Positions 48,565-56,540 of a DNA stretch of 64,000 nt are shown piece by piece. Position 1 is the stretch's first letter, and each line of letters starts with the position of its first letter. The DNA is from Eubacterium sp. (lineage in GTDB: Bacteria; Bacillota; Clostridia; Lachnospirales; Lachnospiraceae), in contig JAIKXQ010000073.1 in assembly GCA_024684035.1 (NCBI GenBank), forward strand, positions 22,075 to 86,074, read 5' to 3'. The notes beneath the pieces are model-generated. The model worked only from the letters and a program-made list of their open reading frames with translations, ran no database searches and had not been told where the DNA came from. A program made the translations under genes and the position numbers.

Positions 48565-48904
48565 TCGGATCCGAAAGCCGGATTTGAGACAAACTGATGA
48601 TTCTTCGGCACAAAGGGCACTTGACAAAAAGATTCTTCGTCAATCTGCTGATTTATTGTGAATGGAATCGATTACAATACGTGCAGAAATGTGAACAGCG
48701 AAATATGCACATTATGTCGCTGTGCATAAGATAAAAGTGTGAAAAACAGCGTAATTATTGAATTTGTGCACATGTTGTGCACAAAAATGTGCATAACTTT
48801 ACGAAATATACACACTGACGTTCAAGATGGGATATAGAGGAGATTTCACATAGAATTCACAGAAACAACGAACTTCGAACACAACTGAAAGCTATACTGA
48901 ATGC
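48565..48904. other. Gene-free stretch with clustered TGTGCA-type motifs
   Basis: No plausible ORF. Between 48703 and 48796 there are five related 9-mers: ATATGCACA, TGTGCATAA, TTGTGCACA, TTGTGCACA and TGTGCATAA. Two are exact matches on the minus strand to the DnaA-box form TTATNCACA, and the rest differ by one base. Confidence 0.6.
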
Positions 48905-48935
48905 ATAGAAACGGGTACAGTGATCTCGTTTCTAT
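48905..48935. other. Hairpin, possible small RNA element
   Basis: ATAGAAACG and CGTTTCTAT form a perfect 9-bp stem with a 13-base loop. It lies 65 bases before a strong terminator and may belong to an unannotated short transcript. Confidence 0.4.
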
Positions 48936-48999
48936 CGGTTGAGAAGTGTTTTGTTTTTTCTCATAATTGATCTTGCAAAAGATCGAAATCTCCTTCCTT

Positions 49000-49028
49000 A
49001 AGAGGCCGCCGGCTGGCGGCCTCTTTTA
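49000..49028 (+). terminator. Strong intrinsic terminator with no gene directly upstream
   Basis: AAGAGGCCGCC and GGCGGCCTCTT form a perfect 11-bp stem around GGCT, followed by TTATA. The nearest upstream gene ends 436 bases earlier. Confidence 0.85.
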
Positions 49029-49032
49029 TAGT

Positions 49033-49172
49033 GTTGATAAACGCTCCGCGGGATGCGCAGCTCGCAGATAAGAAGATCGCTTGCGCGATTCTGCTCGCGC
49101 GCCTTTCGTCCGCTACGCTCACCGGGAGGATTGAGGGGATGGGGAGTCGAAGTCCGCTTGCGGACTTTGCTT
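49033..49172 (+). repeat. Modular intergenic repeat, long form without leading palindrome
   Basis: AACGCTCCGCGGGATGCGC, then the GATCGCTTGCGCGATTC hairpin, CGCTACGCTCACCGGGAGG and the final AGTCCGCTTGCGGACT hairpin. It ends shortly before the ketopantoate reductase gene. Confidence 0.87.
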
Positions 49173-49235
49173 TTGAATGTGATATAATGTACGTTGAATT
49201 GCAGATGGGTCAGACTGGATCCGAAGGGAGAAAAA

Positions 49236-50255
49236 ATGAGAATTAAACGTGCAGCATTGATCGGGGCAGGAGCTGTGGGAAGCTGGTTCATTCCGGGACT
49301 TGGCATGGTTCTGGGCAAGAACTTTTATGTGATCGCATCCGGGGAGCGGGCTGACAGGCTTAGAACAGAAGGGATCGTGATTAACGGCCGTGTCTATGAC
49401 GGCGACAATCTCAATATTCGAACAGCGGAAGAGGCCGGAGCCCTTGGCGTTGATCTGTTGCTGGTGGCCGTGAAATATAATAACCTGAAGGATGTGCTCT
49501 ACGATATCCGTACAATTGTCGAGGAGCGGAAGATTTTCGGCTCCGGAGATGACACGGATGATGCGATGAAGGACATGGTAGTAGTGAGTTGTCTGAATGG
49601 TATCAATGCGGAGGAAATCATAGCGAAGGAGATCGGAGAGGAATTGATTCTGCCGGCCTTCATGCGGGTGGTTTCCAGGAAAGTCGGAAATGAGATTCGC
49701 TATAACCCGTATATGCCCCAGCCGGGTGGATTGATCTTCGGTGAAAAAGATACAGCGGAAAAAACGGAACGCTGCGAGGCTGTTGAGCATCTGCTCCGTG
49801 ATGCAGGGATCGGCTGTGAATTTGTAGGCAATATTCTGGAGCGGAAGTGGCAGAAATATGCCCTCAATATTTCCAATAATCTGCCCCAGGCAATTCTGGG
49901 TGTGGGGTTTGGCGCTTACTGTGACAGCGCCCATGTGGCATATATTCATGACTGTCTCTATGCAGAGACGATGGTCGTGGCATCCAAATACGGTATTCGT
50001 TTTGAACCGGAAAAGAATTCCCTCGAGATGGCACCGGAGCCCGCACGTTTTTCCACGCTTCAGGATCTGGATGCAAAGCGGCATACAGAAATCGAGATGC
50101 TTGCCGGAGTTTTGATGGACAAAGCGGAGGCAGTTGGTGTTCCGGTTCCGTTCACGGAGTACACCTATCATCTGATTCGTGCTCTGGAAGAGAAAAATGA
50201 CGGACTTTTCGATTACTCTGTGGAGAACGCCGGGGGAGAGACGGAAAAATGTTGA
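49236..50255 (+). CDS. Ketopantoate reductase (PanE/ApbA) family protein
   Basis: A 339-residue NAD(P)-binding protein. The N-terminal Rossmann motif is ALIGAGAVGSWF. AVKYNNLKDVL and VVSCLNGINAEEII follow, and the C-terminal helical domain includes KWQKYALNISNNLPQAIL with the conserved Lys. The family reduces 2-dehydropantoate to pantoate in pantothenate synthesis, though many homologues use other substrates. ATG 49236 follows AAGGGAG. It overlaps the next gene by 7 bp. Confidence 0.86.
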   Translation: MRIKRAALIGAGAVGSWFIPGLGMVLGKNFYVIASGERADRLRTEGIVINGRVYDGDNLNIRTAEEAGALGVDLLLVAVKYNNLKDVLYDIRTIVEERKIFGSGDDTDDAMKDMVVVSCLNGINAEEIIAKEIGEELILPAFMRVVSRKVGNEIRYNPYMPQPGGLIFGEKDTAEKTERCEAVEHLLRDAGIGCEFVGNILERKWQKYALNISNNLPQAILGVGFGAYCDSAHVAYIHDCLYAETMVVASKYGIRFEPEKNSLEMAPEPARFSTLQDLDAKRHTEIEMLAGVLMDKAEAVGVPVPFTEYTYHLIRALEEKNDGLFDYSVENAGGETEKC

Positions 50256-50959
50256 GAGATGTAGATATCAAAGACATCTGGGATGGACGTTTCTACGGAG
50301 CGGAGGAAAAAGTGAGAGTGGGGTGTAACGCCTGCGAGGGGTGTTCAGACTGCTGTCGCACGACGGGAGATTCTATCATTCTCGATCCTTATGATCTCTA
50401 TCAGCTGAACAAGGGTACCGGCTTGACTTTTACAGAGATGATTGAAAACCAGATCGAGATCCGTTTTGTGGATGGAATGATTTTGCCGAATATTATGGAG
50501 CATGATGAAGCCAGGCCTGAGAGAGAGGATGGTTGTCCCTTTCTCAATGAAAAAGGAAGGTGCAGCATATATCTGTACCGGCCGGGCTTTTGCAGACTCT
50601 TTCCGGTGGGAAGATACTACACGGGTGAGCCGGAGAGAACCTTCCGGTATTTTGTTCAGAAGGATGAATGCGCGAAGAAAAACAGCCCGCGATACAAGGT
50701 GAGATTGAAGGATTGGCTTGGGATCCCTGAACTGAAAAAGTACGAAGCGTATATCAACCGCTGGCATTATTTCCTCAAAGATGTCAGCGCCGGCTTGAAT
50801 CTGATGAGTGAGTCGGCCAGAAAGCAGATCGCCAGATATATTCTCCAGGTTTTTTATGTTACTCCCTACCATGTGCAGGCGGATTTCTACGGGCAGTTTG
50901 AAATGAGGATGAATAAAGTCAGGGATGAGCTGGTGGCTCTGGGAATCCGGCTGCCTTGA
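50249..50959 (+). CDS. YkgJ family cysteine-cluster protein
   Basis: A 236-residue protein. Eight conserved cysteines occur in two groups: CNACEGCSDCCR near residue 30 and CPFL, CSIY, FCRLFP around 90-115. YkgJ-type proteins are thought to bind zinc or an iron-sulfur cluster through such residues; the function is unknown. It overlaps the ketopantoate reductase-family gene by 7 bp, so the two are probably cotranscribed. Confidence 0.87.
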   Translation: MLRDVDIKDIWDGRFYGAEEKVRVGCNACEGCSDCCRTTGDSIILDPYDLYQLNKGTGLTFTEMIENQIEIRFVDGMILPNIMEHDEARPEREDGCPFLNEKGRCSIYLYRPGFCRLFPVGRYYTGEPERTFRYFVQKDECAKKNSPRYKVRLKDWLGIPELKKYEAYINRWHYFLKDVSAGLNLMSESARKQIARYILQVFYVTPYHVQADFYGQFEMRMNKVRDELVALGIRLP

Positions 50960-51020
50960 GGACAGGAAAGGTAATGATTGTACAGCCGCAGTATAATGAA
51001 TTCACGGGGAGGAGAAGACG

Positions 51021-51878
51021 ATGAACTGCTCAAAGGTGGATATGCATATGCACAGCACGGCATCGGATGGAACTGATGAACCGAAATGTCTGGTAGAAAA
51101 AGTGAAGAATGCCGGAATCAGAGTTTTTTCACTCACGGATCATGATACGGTTGCCGGTCTGGAAGATGTTTCCGCAAATATTCCATCTGGAGTCCGGTTC
51201 ATCCCGGGGATTGAATTCTCCTGTATTTCAGAGGCGGGAAAGTGTCACATCCTTGGGTATAACTGTGACGTGACAAGTCCGGTGTTCCGGGAGACTCTGG
51301 AAAAGGGAGTAAGGCTTCGGCGCGAAAAGCTGACCAGACGGCTGGATTATCTGCAGGATGTCTGCGGAATTGAGATCGATGAAGGGGAGCGGGAGAAATT
51401 CTACCGCATGAAAAGTGTCGGAAAGCCTCACCTTGCCAAAATGCTGATTCGAAAGGGAATGGCGACGTCGATCTGGGAGGCAATCGACAAATATATCAAC
51501 CCGAGCGGCACGGAAGACAGTCGTCTATCTTCGGAGCTGGTGATTTCTTCGATTCTGGCTTCGGGTGGTGTTCCGGTCTGGGCCCATCCCCTTGGAGGGG
51601 AGGGGGAGAGAAGAATCGGCCGAGGAGAGTTTGAAGAAGAACTGAATTACCTTCTTGGTTGTGGCCTCCGTGGTCTGGAGTGTCATTATTCCAGATACTC
51701 AGAAAGCGAGTGCGCTGCGCTTGTCGATGCGGCTGAAGAATCACGGCTGCTGGTATCCGGAGGCAGTGATTATCACGGGAAAAACAAAGATATCTGGATG
51801 GGGACATTGAATGCGGAACTTCGACCGGTGGAGCCGGAAAAGCTTACGTTGCTGCGGGAGCTTGGAATTTCAGTTTGA
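51021..51878 (+). CDS. PHP-domain phosphoesterase (TrpH/RNase AM-like)
   Basis: A 285-residue protein opening VDMHMHSTASDGTDEP, with FSLTDHDTVAGL, FIPGIEFSC, VWAHPLGG and VSGGSDYHGKN, the metal sites of the TrpH/YciV group. Homologues remove phosphates from 3',5'-nucleoside bisphosphates or degrade short 5'-phosphorylated RNA. It lies 61 bp after the YkgJ gene with GGGGAGGAG before the ATG, possibly in the same transcript. Confidence 0.88.
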   Translation: MNCSKVDMHMHSTASDGTDEPKCLVEKVKNAGIRVFSLTDHDTVAGLEDVSANIPSGVRFIPGIEFSCISEAGKCHILGYNCDVTSPVFRETLEKGVRLRREKLTRRLDYLQDVCGIEIDEGEREKFYRMKSVGKPHLAKMLIRKGMATSIWEAIDKYINPSGTEDSRLSSELVISSILASGGVPVWAHPLGGEGERRIGRGEFEEELNYLLGCGLRGLECHYSRYSESECAALVDAAEESRLLVSGGSDYHGKNKDIWMGTLNAELRPVEPEKLTLLRELGISV

Positions 51879-51966
51879 CGGTCTTCCGGAGGAATACATA
51901 ACAAACATGTGAGATGCCCGTATTGTTATCTAAGAACAGTTATACCAGGATCATGGGGTGAGATTT

Positions 51967-53328
51967 ATGAGTGAAACAGCACAGAAAGTATGTGAATATA
52001 TAAAACGGTCACCGAGTTGCTTTCATGCAGTCGATGAAATGAGGAAAGAGCTGGAGGCGGCAGGGTTTATGGAACTTCATGAGGAGGCGCACTGGAAGCT
52101 TTCCTGTGGTGGAAAGTATTTTGTCCGTCGGAATCATTCCTCGATCATTTCATTTGTTGTGCCTTCGGATTCTTCTGCGGTGGCGGAACTGCATATGATT
52201 GCCAGTCACAGTGACTCTCCTACGTTCAAGATTAAACCGCAGCCGGAGATGAAGAGCGCAGGTGGAACCGTGCGTCTGAATATCGAGGGATATGGAGGAA
52301 TGCTTTGCAGTACATGGTATGACAGACCGCTGAGTATTGCAGGAAGGATTTTTTTGCGTGACAAGGAGAGGGGAATAGAGGAAAAACTGATTCATATGGA
52401 TCAGGACTCTGTGATCATTCCGTCCCTTGCGATTCACATGAACCGAAAAGCAAATTCTGAGCAGTCCATCAATATACAGAAGGATATGCCGCCGCTTTGG
52501 GCAATGGTGACGGGAGATGAGGCGTCGACGTCCCTGACCTTTTCGGAATGGATTGCGGAAAACTGTGGAATCGGAAAAGAGCGTGCCGGGGATATTATCG
52601 GATCGGATCTCTATCTGGTGAACCGGACAGAGCCGGCAGTCTGGGGAATGAATAAAGAATTCTTATCTGCGCCGAAGCTGGACGATCTTGAGTGTTGTTA
52701 CAGCAGCTTTCTCGGTTTCCTTAAGGCTGCGGTGACGGACGGCTGTGGAGAGAAGAATGGGTGTTGCGTGCAAGATGATGCAATTATGATGATGCACTGT
52801 GTGTTTGATAATGAGGAGACGGGATCCATGTCCAGGCAGGGCGCGCAGTCGACCTTTCTCTCTGATACACTGGTGCGTATAGCAGAGGCGTTGGACTGGA
52901 GCGCGGGGGATCTCAGAAGAATTCTGGCAAAAAGCCTTATGGTATCGGCAGACAATGCACATGCGGTGCATCCCAATAATCCGGATAAGGCAGATCCTGT
53001 GTGCAGACCGGAGATGAACAGGGGAATTGTAGTCAAGTACCACGCGAATCAGAAGTATACGACAGACGGTGCATCAAGTGCCCTTTTTGCGTGGTTGTGC
53101 GATGAAAACAGTATACCGTGGCAGAAGTTTGTGAATCGGGCCGACATGGCAGGTGGATCGACGCTGGGAAATATCTCTAACACCCAGGTGTCTGTAAGAA
53201 GTGTGGATATCGGATTGGCGCAGCTGGCCATGCATTCGGCCTATGAGACGGCCGGGAGTAAGGATCCGGAGTATCTGGAGCTTTTTGCTGAGAAATTCTA
53301 TACGACGAAATTGCCGGACATCTTTTGA
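51967..53328 (+). CDS. M18 family aminopeptidase
   Basis: A 453-residue enzyme with the M18 metal-binding motifs: ASHSDSPTFKIKP, LDDLECCYSSF, DNEETGSMSRQGAQS, SADNAHAVHPN and KYHANQKYTTDG. It should be an intracellular zinc aminopeptidase releasing N-terminal residues, often acidic, from peptides. ATG 51967 is preferred over the track's GTG at 51958, with GGGGTGAG upstream. Its 3' end runs toward the end of the hairpin-array region, from which it may share the terminal stem as a terminator. Confidence 0.93.
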   Translation: MSETAQKVCEYIKRSPSCFHAVDEMRKELEAAGFMELHEEAHWKLSCGGKYFVRRNHSSIISFVVPSDSSAVAELHMIASHSDSPTFKIKPQPEMKSAGGTVRLNIEGYGGMLCSTWYDRPLSIAGRIFLRDKERGIEEKLIHMDQDSVIIPSLAIHMNRKANSEQSINIQKDMPPLWAMVTGDEASTSLTFSEWIAENCGIGKERAGDIIGSDLYLVNRTEPAVWGMNKEFLSAPKLDDLECCYSSFLGFLKAAVTDGCGEKNGCCVQDDAIMMMHCVFDNEETGSMSRQGAQSTFLSDTLVRIAEALDWSAGDLRRILAKSLMVSADNAHAVHPNNPDKADPVCRPEMNRGIVVKYHANQKYTTDGASSALFAWLCDENSIPWQKFVNRADMAGGSTLGNISNTQVSVRSVDIGLAQLAMHSAYETAGSKDPEYLELFAEKFYTTKLPDIF

Positions 53329-53367
53329 AGTATCCCTAATATGCAGGCTGTAAAAACAGACATGTGA

Positions 53368-53409
53368 AAGGGCTGTGATTGCTACTTTATTAGCGTAATC
53401 ACAGCCCTT
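53368..53409. terminator. Long stem-loop carrying the CTTTAT loop, possible bidirectional terminator
   Basis: AAGGGCTGTGATT and AATCACAGCCCTT form a 13-bp stem, capped by GCTA-CTTTAT-TAGC. It lies 40 bp after the aminopeptidase stop and at the 3' end of the proposed minus-strand RNA. T-tracts are weak on both sides (TTCTAAT on plus; TTTCACATGTCTGTTTTT on minus). Confidence 0.6.
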
Positions 53410-54327
53410 CTAATGAATATCCTGAAGCTTCACTGTATAACCTCCTGATTCATCATGTATTCACTTTTCAGGTTTGTCCTCCGGATTTATTTCACGTTCT
53501 ATCTTTCTTACGAATTACTTTATTAATTCTTTTCGATTTGATATAATTCCCGGGTTCCTATTTTAAACTTAGTCCAAGCTTCACGATTATTAAATAACCC
53601 TTCATGCTTCTGTTTCCTGACGGTTACTTTATTAACTGTCGATGGATGATTTTGATGATCCGGTTACTTTATTAACCTTCACTGATCTTTTTTTGATTCG
53701 GATTACTTTATTAATCTTCAGTCATATTGTATGATTCAGATTACTTTATTAATCTTCAGTCACACCTGCATCGTGATTATTTAATTAATCAGATCCGCTT
53801 GTTTGTATCCTAACGGTTACTTTATTAACTGTTATGGATTTGATTTTTGGATATTCCGGTTACTTTATTAACCTTCTGTATCTTTTGATAATCGAGATTA
53901 CTTAATTAATCTCTTCTTATCTTTTGGACTTCGTTTCTTTTCTTGCCGGGTATGAACTTGTTCTTCGGGAACCTTTATGTTCCTTCCGTTTCTCGTACTC
54001 ACTTGTGAAATCGTAGCCCTCTTGTTCATGTATGATCGTTCGAGTACCTTTAGCTCTAGCAGATCATTCATTAAGAATATAGCTTGCAGATGACCTTTCC
54101 GGACAAATCACCTTTGGCTGCTATAATTCTCGGTTGGTCAGGATATTCTTTATAATATCCTTTCTTTGACCGGAGCCTTTCTCTTTGCAGAATACTTGGC
54201 TCTTAGATTATGAAGGATAAGCTACCTCCGGGATGTGGTTCTATGTCCCAATGGACTGTCCTCCTTAAAAAAGTGTACGCTCTCAAGAAATGACAGGATC
54301 TTTATATCCGCATCAGTTTCTTTTGAT
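53368..54327 (-). ncRNA. Candidate large structured RNA made of repeated hairpins
   Basis: No ORF of 60 codons occurs here on either strand. At least 13 short inverted repeats share one loop: 11 have CTTTAT (AUAAAG in a minus-strand RNA) and two have variants (TTTAAT, CTTAAT). The listed cores run 53512-53529, 53619-53640, 53662-53677, 53701-53716, 53738-53755, 53774-53791, 53811-53834, 53858-53873, 53894-53913, 53968-53983, 54141-54160 and 54296-54309, plus the terminal stem at 53381-53394. Centres from 53.63 to 53.90 kb are 36-43 bp apart. Stems differ (GGTTA/TAACC, GATTA/TAATC, GAATTA/TAATTC, GGAAC/GTTCC, GGATATT/AATATCC) but keep pairing, which favours an RNA role. Strand comes from the TTGACA promoter at 54334-54362. 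Function unknown. Confidence 0.7.
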
Positions 54328-54333
54328 GCTTAT

Positions 54334-54362
54334 ATCTTACTGAATTTGCGACGATGTGTCAA
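54334..54362 (-). promoter_or_regulatory. Minus-strand promoter driving the hairpin array
   Basis: On the minus strand: TTGACA, 17-bp spacer, TAAGAT. The -35 is a perfect match. Transcription would start near 54327 and run into the hairpins. No protein gene lies downstream on that strand within the array. Confidence 0.7.
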
Positions 54363-54668
54363 TAAGAAAATTGAAAAAAAAGAAAATAAAATGAAATAGT
54401 CAGAATATTACGTTGGAGAGGCACAATTTGACACGACAAAAAGGAGTTGTATAGAAATCAAAACAATTTTACAGGTAAACACCAAGGAGGACCCCGAAGT
54501 TGATCCATATATATAGACACATTACACAAAATACTACTATTCAGCAAAAATCATATTGATAAACTGATCCATTTGGTGTAGAAAATAATAGAAAGTATGG
54601 AGATGAACAGGGGTGTCCGGCTTTAACTTGTATAATGCATCTGTGGGGTAGAAAGAGAGAAATACAAG
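54363..54668. other. AT-rich spacer upstream of XRE gene
   Basis: About 300 bp between the divergent hairpin-array promoter and the XRE gene. TATAAT occurs at about 54632, some 35 bp before the ATG, but with no good -35. The minus-strand 60-codon ORF at 54541 looks spurious. Confidence 0.4.
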
Positions 54669-55019
54669 ATGAAGAAAAAAACCATCGGAGACCCGGAGTT
54701 CGAATTTGATGATCTAGGCGCAAAAGTCAGGGAAATGAGAATCAAATCCGGAATGACTCAGAAAGAAGTAGCGATGAATTTGAACGTCACTCCCGGTTAC
54801 ATCAGCAATGTCGAGAATAACCGCACGGTACCGTCATTGCGGCTGCTTTCCTATTTTGCGAAAGTCACTGGAATGACTTTCGATGAGATAGTAGGCGGTA
54901 AGAAGAATGAATATATTATTACCGATCTCGACAGAAAGCTTCAGGGTGTTCTGACGAAGATTCCGGACAATATGAAAGATAAAGTTCTTCGTACTGTAAG
55001 GATGTGGAAAGAGGACTGA
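54669..55019 (+). CDS. XRE-family helix-turn-helix regulator
   Basis: A 116-residue protein. Residues 14-70 form a classic HTH_3 domain (VREMRIKSGMTQKEVAMNLNVTPGYISNVENNRTVPS), followed by a short C-terminal tail that may dimerise. It is transcribed away from the hairpin array, roughly 340 bp from that promoter, so regulation of the array is possible but unproven. A terminator follows. Confidence 0.92.
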   Translation: MKKKTIGDPEFEFDDLGAKVREMRIKSGMTQKEVAMNLNVTPGYISNVENNRTVPSLRLLSYFAKVTGMTFDEIVGGKKNEYIITDLDRKLQGVLTKIPDNMKDKVLRTVRMWKED

Positions 55020-55057
55020 TCGGCAGGGGATGCGACCGGTATCCGGATGCAGATCGG

Positions 55058-55106
55058 AAAAGAGAGGCAGAGAGAATGAGAAATCATTTTTTCTGCCTCT
55101 CTTTTG
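55058..55106 (+). terminator. Intrinsic terminator after XRE gene
   Basis: AAAAGAGAGGCAGA and TCTGCCTCTCTTTT form a perfect 14-bp stem with a 20-base loop, followed by GTTAT. Confidence 0.85.
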
Positions 55107-55145
55107 TTATAGAATAGAGATATAGATCAGAGAGGAGGAGTGTCT

Positions 55146-56396
55146 ATGCCTCACAATGAAAGATGTTTTTCCGGGGAGGCAGCTGTTCCCGGAAGCCGAT
55201 TCTGGGATGATCTGGTTCAAAGAGAAGACGGGCTGTATAACCGGTCGGATGACGTTCGCAGTCCTTTTGCCAGGGATTATACCCGGATCCTCCATTCGCA
55301 GGCTTATCGAAGACTGAAGTTTAAGACGCAGGTTTTTTACAATATCGACAACGATCATATCTGTACGAGGATGGAGCACGTGGCTCACGTGGAGTCGGTG
55401 GCCGGAACGATTGCGTCGTTTCTCGGACTGAACACGGAGCTGACGAAGGCGATTGCCATCGGCCATGATCTCGGACATGCGCCCTTCGGTCATCAGGGCG
55501 AAGTTGTTCTGCGAAAACTCACAACGGAACATCTGGGTGAGGATTTCTGGCATGAGCGTAACGGGCTACGTTTCGTGGACAATATTGAGCTTCTTGCGGA
55601 TAATTACAATGAGAAGAGAAACCTGAATCTCACTTATGCCGTGAGAGATGGAATTATTTCTCATTGCGGAGAACTGGATGAGAATGGTCTTCGGCCGAGA
55701 ACAGAGAAAATCTGTCTGGAGAAAGATTTTCAGAGACCCGGTCAGTATTCACCCATCACCTGGGAAGGCTGTGTGGTCAAGATTTCAGACAAGATTGCCT
55801 ACATAGGAAGGGATATCGAGGATGCCAGATCTCTGGGATTTCTGAGTAAGAGAGCGGAACAGCAGCTCCTGGATATGGCCAGAGTACATGACGCCAATGT
55901 TTACAATACCACGGTGATCATGCATAATCTGATCATTGATATCTGCGAAAACAGTACACCGGAGACCGGGATTACCCTGAGTCCCGCTTTTAACGAGCAG
56001 ATGAATGCGTTGAAGGATTTTAACTATAAGAATATCTACAGACATCAGAGATTCAAACCTTATACGCATTACACTGAACTGGTTATAAATGAGTTGTTCA
56101 GTGCGCTGCTGGAGATGTATGACGAGAGGGGGACCTGGGACAGTCTGCGGGGAGCCAGCAGGTATTGCCCGGAACTCTTCGGATCCTTTGCGAGATTCCT
56201 GGCAAGATACTGTGATCCGGAGATCATTCCGGCCAGCGAGAGGGAATTGACGGATATAGCGGTTGCCTGCAAGAACCGCAAAATTTACGGAAGACTTGAG
56301 TCGCCGAAGGAGTACATTCAGTGCATCATTGACTTTATTTCCGGTATGACGGACAGGTACGCGGTTCGTGTGTTTGAGGAACTGCTGCGATATTGA
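55146..56396 (+). CDS. dgt: Deoxyguanosinetriphosphate triphosphohydrolase-like HD protein
   Basis: About 416 residues from the ATG at 55146, just after GAGGAGGAG. The HD-domain metal ligands are visible in RMEHVAHVESV and AIGHDLGHAPFGHQGE, with YRRLKFKTQVF upstream, as in dGTPases. The enzyme hydrolyses dNTPs to nucleosides and tripolyphosphate, affecting nucleotide pools. It is smaller than E. coli Dgt and fits the type common in Firmicutes. Confidence 0.93.
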   Translation: MPHNERCFSGEAAVPGSRFWDDLVQREDGLYNRSDDVRSPFARDYTRILHSQAYRRLKFKTQVFYNIDNDHICTRMEHVAHVESVAGTIASFLGLNTELTKAIAIGHDLGHAPFGHQGEVVLRKLTTEHLGEDFWHERNGLRFVDNIELLADNYNEKRNLNLTYAVRDGIISHCGELDENGLRPRTEKICLEKDFQRPGQYSPITWEGCVVKISDKIAYIGRDIEDARSLGFLSKRAEQQLLDMARVHDANVYNTTVIMHNLIIDICENSTPETGITLSPAFNEQMNALKDFNYKNIYRHQRFKPYTHYTELVINELFSALLEMYDERGTWDSLRGASRYCPELFGSFARFLARYCDPEIIPASERELTDIAVACKNRKIYGRLESPKEYIQCIIDFISGMTDRYAVRVFEELLRY

Positions 56397-56411
56397 CAGG
56401 AATACGGGGTT

Positions 56412-56451
56412 TTGTCTCATAGGGAATGCGAAGCAATTTTCTATGAGACAA
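56412..56451 (+). repeat. Intergenic repeat, leading palindrome only
   Basis: TTGTCTCATAGGGAATGCG pairs with the inverse AATTTTCTATGAGACAA form. No downstream modules follow. Confidence 0.75.
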
Positions 56452-56453
56452 AA

Positions 56454-56490
56454 AAAAGAGGAGACGCCGGTGGACGGTGTCTCCTCTTTT
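56454..56490. terminator. Bidirectional terminator between dgt and GT2 genes
   Basis: AAAAGAGGAGAC and GTCTCCTCTTTT form a perfect 12-bp stem, with inner CCG/CGG. T-tracts on both strands serve the convergent genes. Confidence 0.88.
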
Positions 56491-56540
56491 ATATGATGTC
56501 AGTTTTGATAAATATTCATGCGTGTTCGCAGAGAAACTTC

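Noticed and set aside
48565-48860. Replication origin
   Set aside because: DnaA-box-like motifs alone are not enough; there is no dnaA, dnaN, rpmH or AT-rich unwinding element beside them.
53512-53913. CRISPR array
   Set aside because: Units are short palindromes with a constant loop and changing stems, spacers vary and are not unique 30-mers, and no cas gene is nearby.
54541-54723. 60-codon minus-strand ORF near the XRE promoter
   Set aside because: It overlaps the XRE start region and has low-complexity composition without a ribosome binding site.
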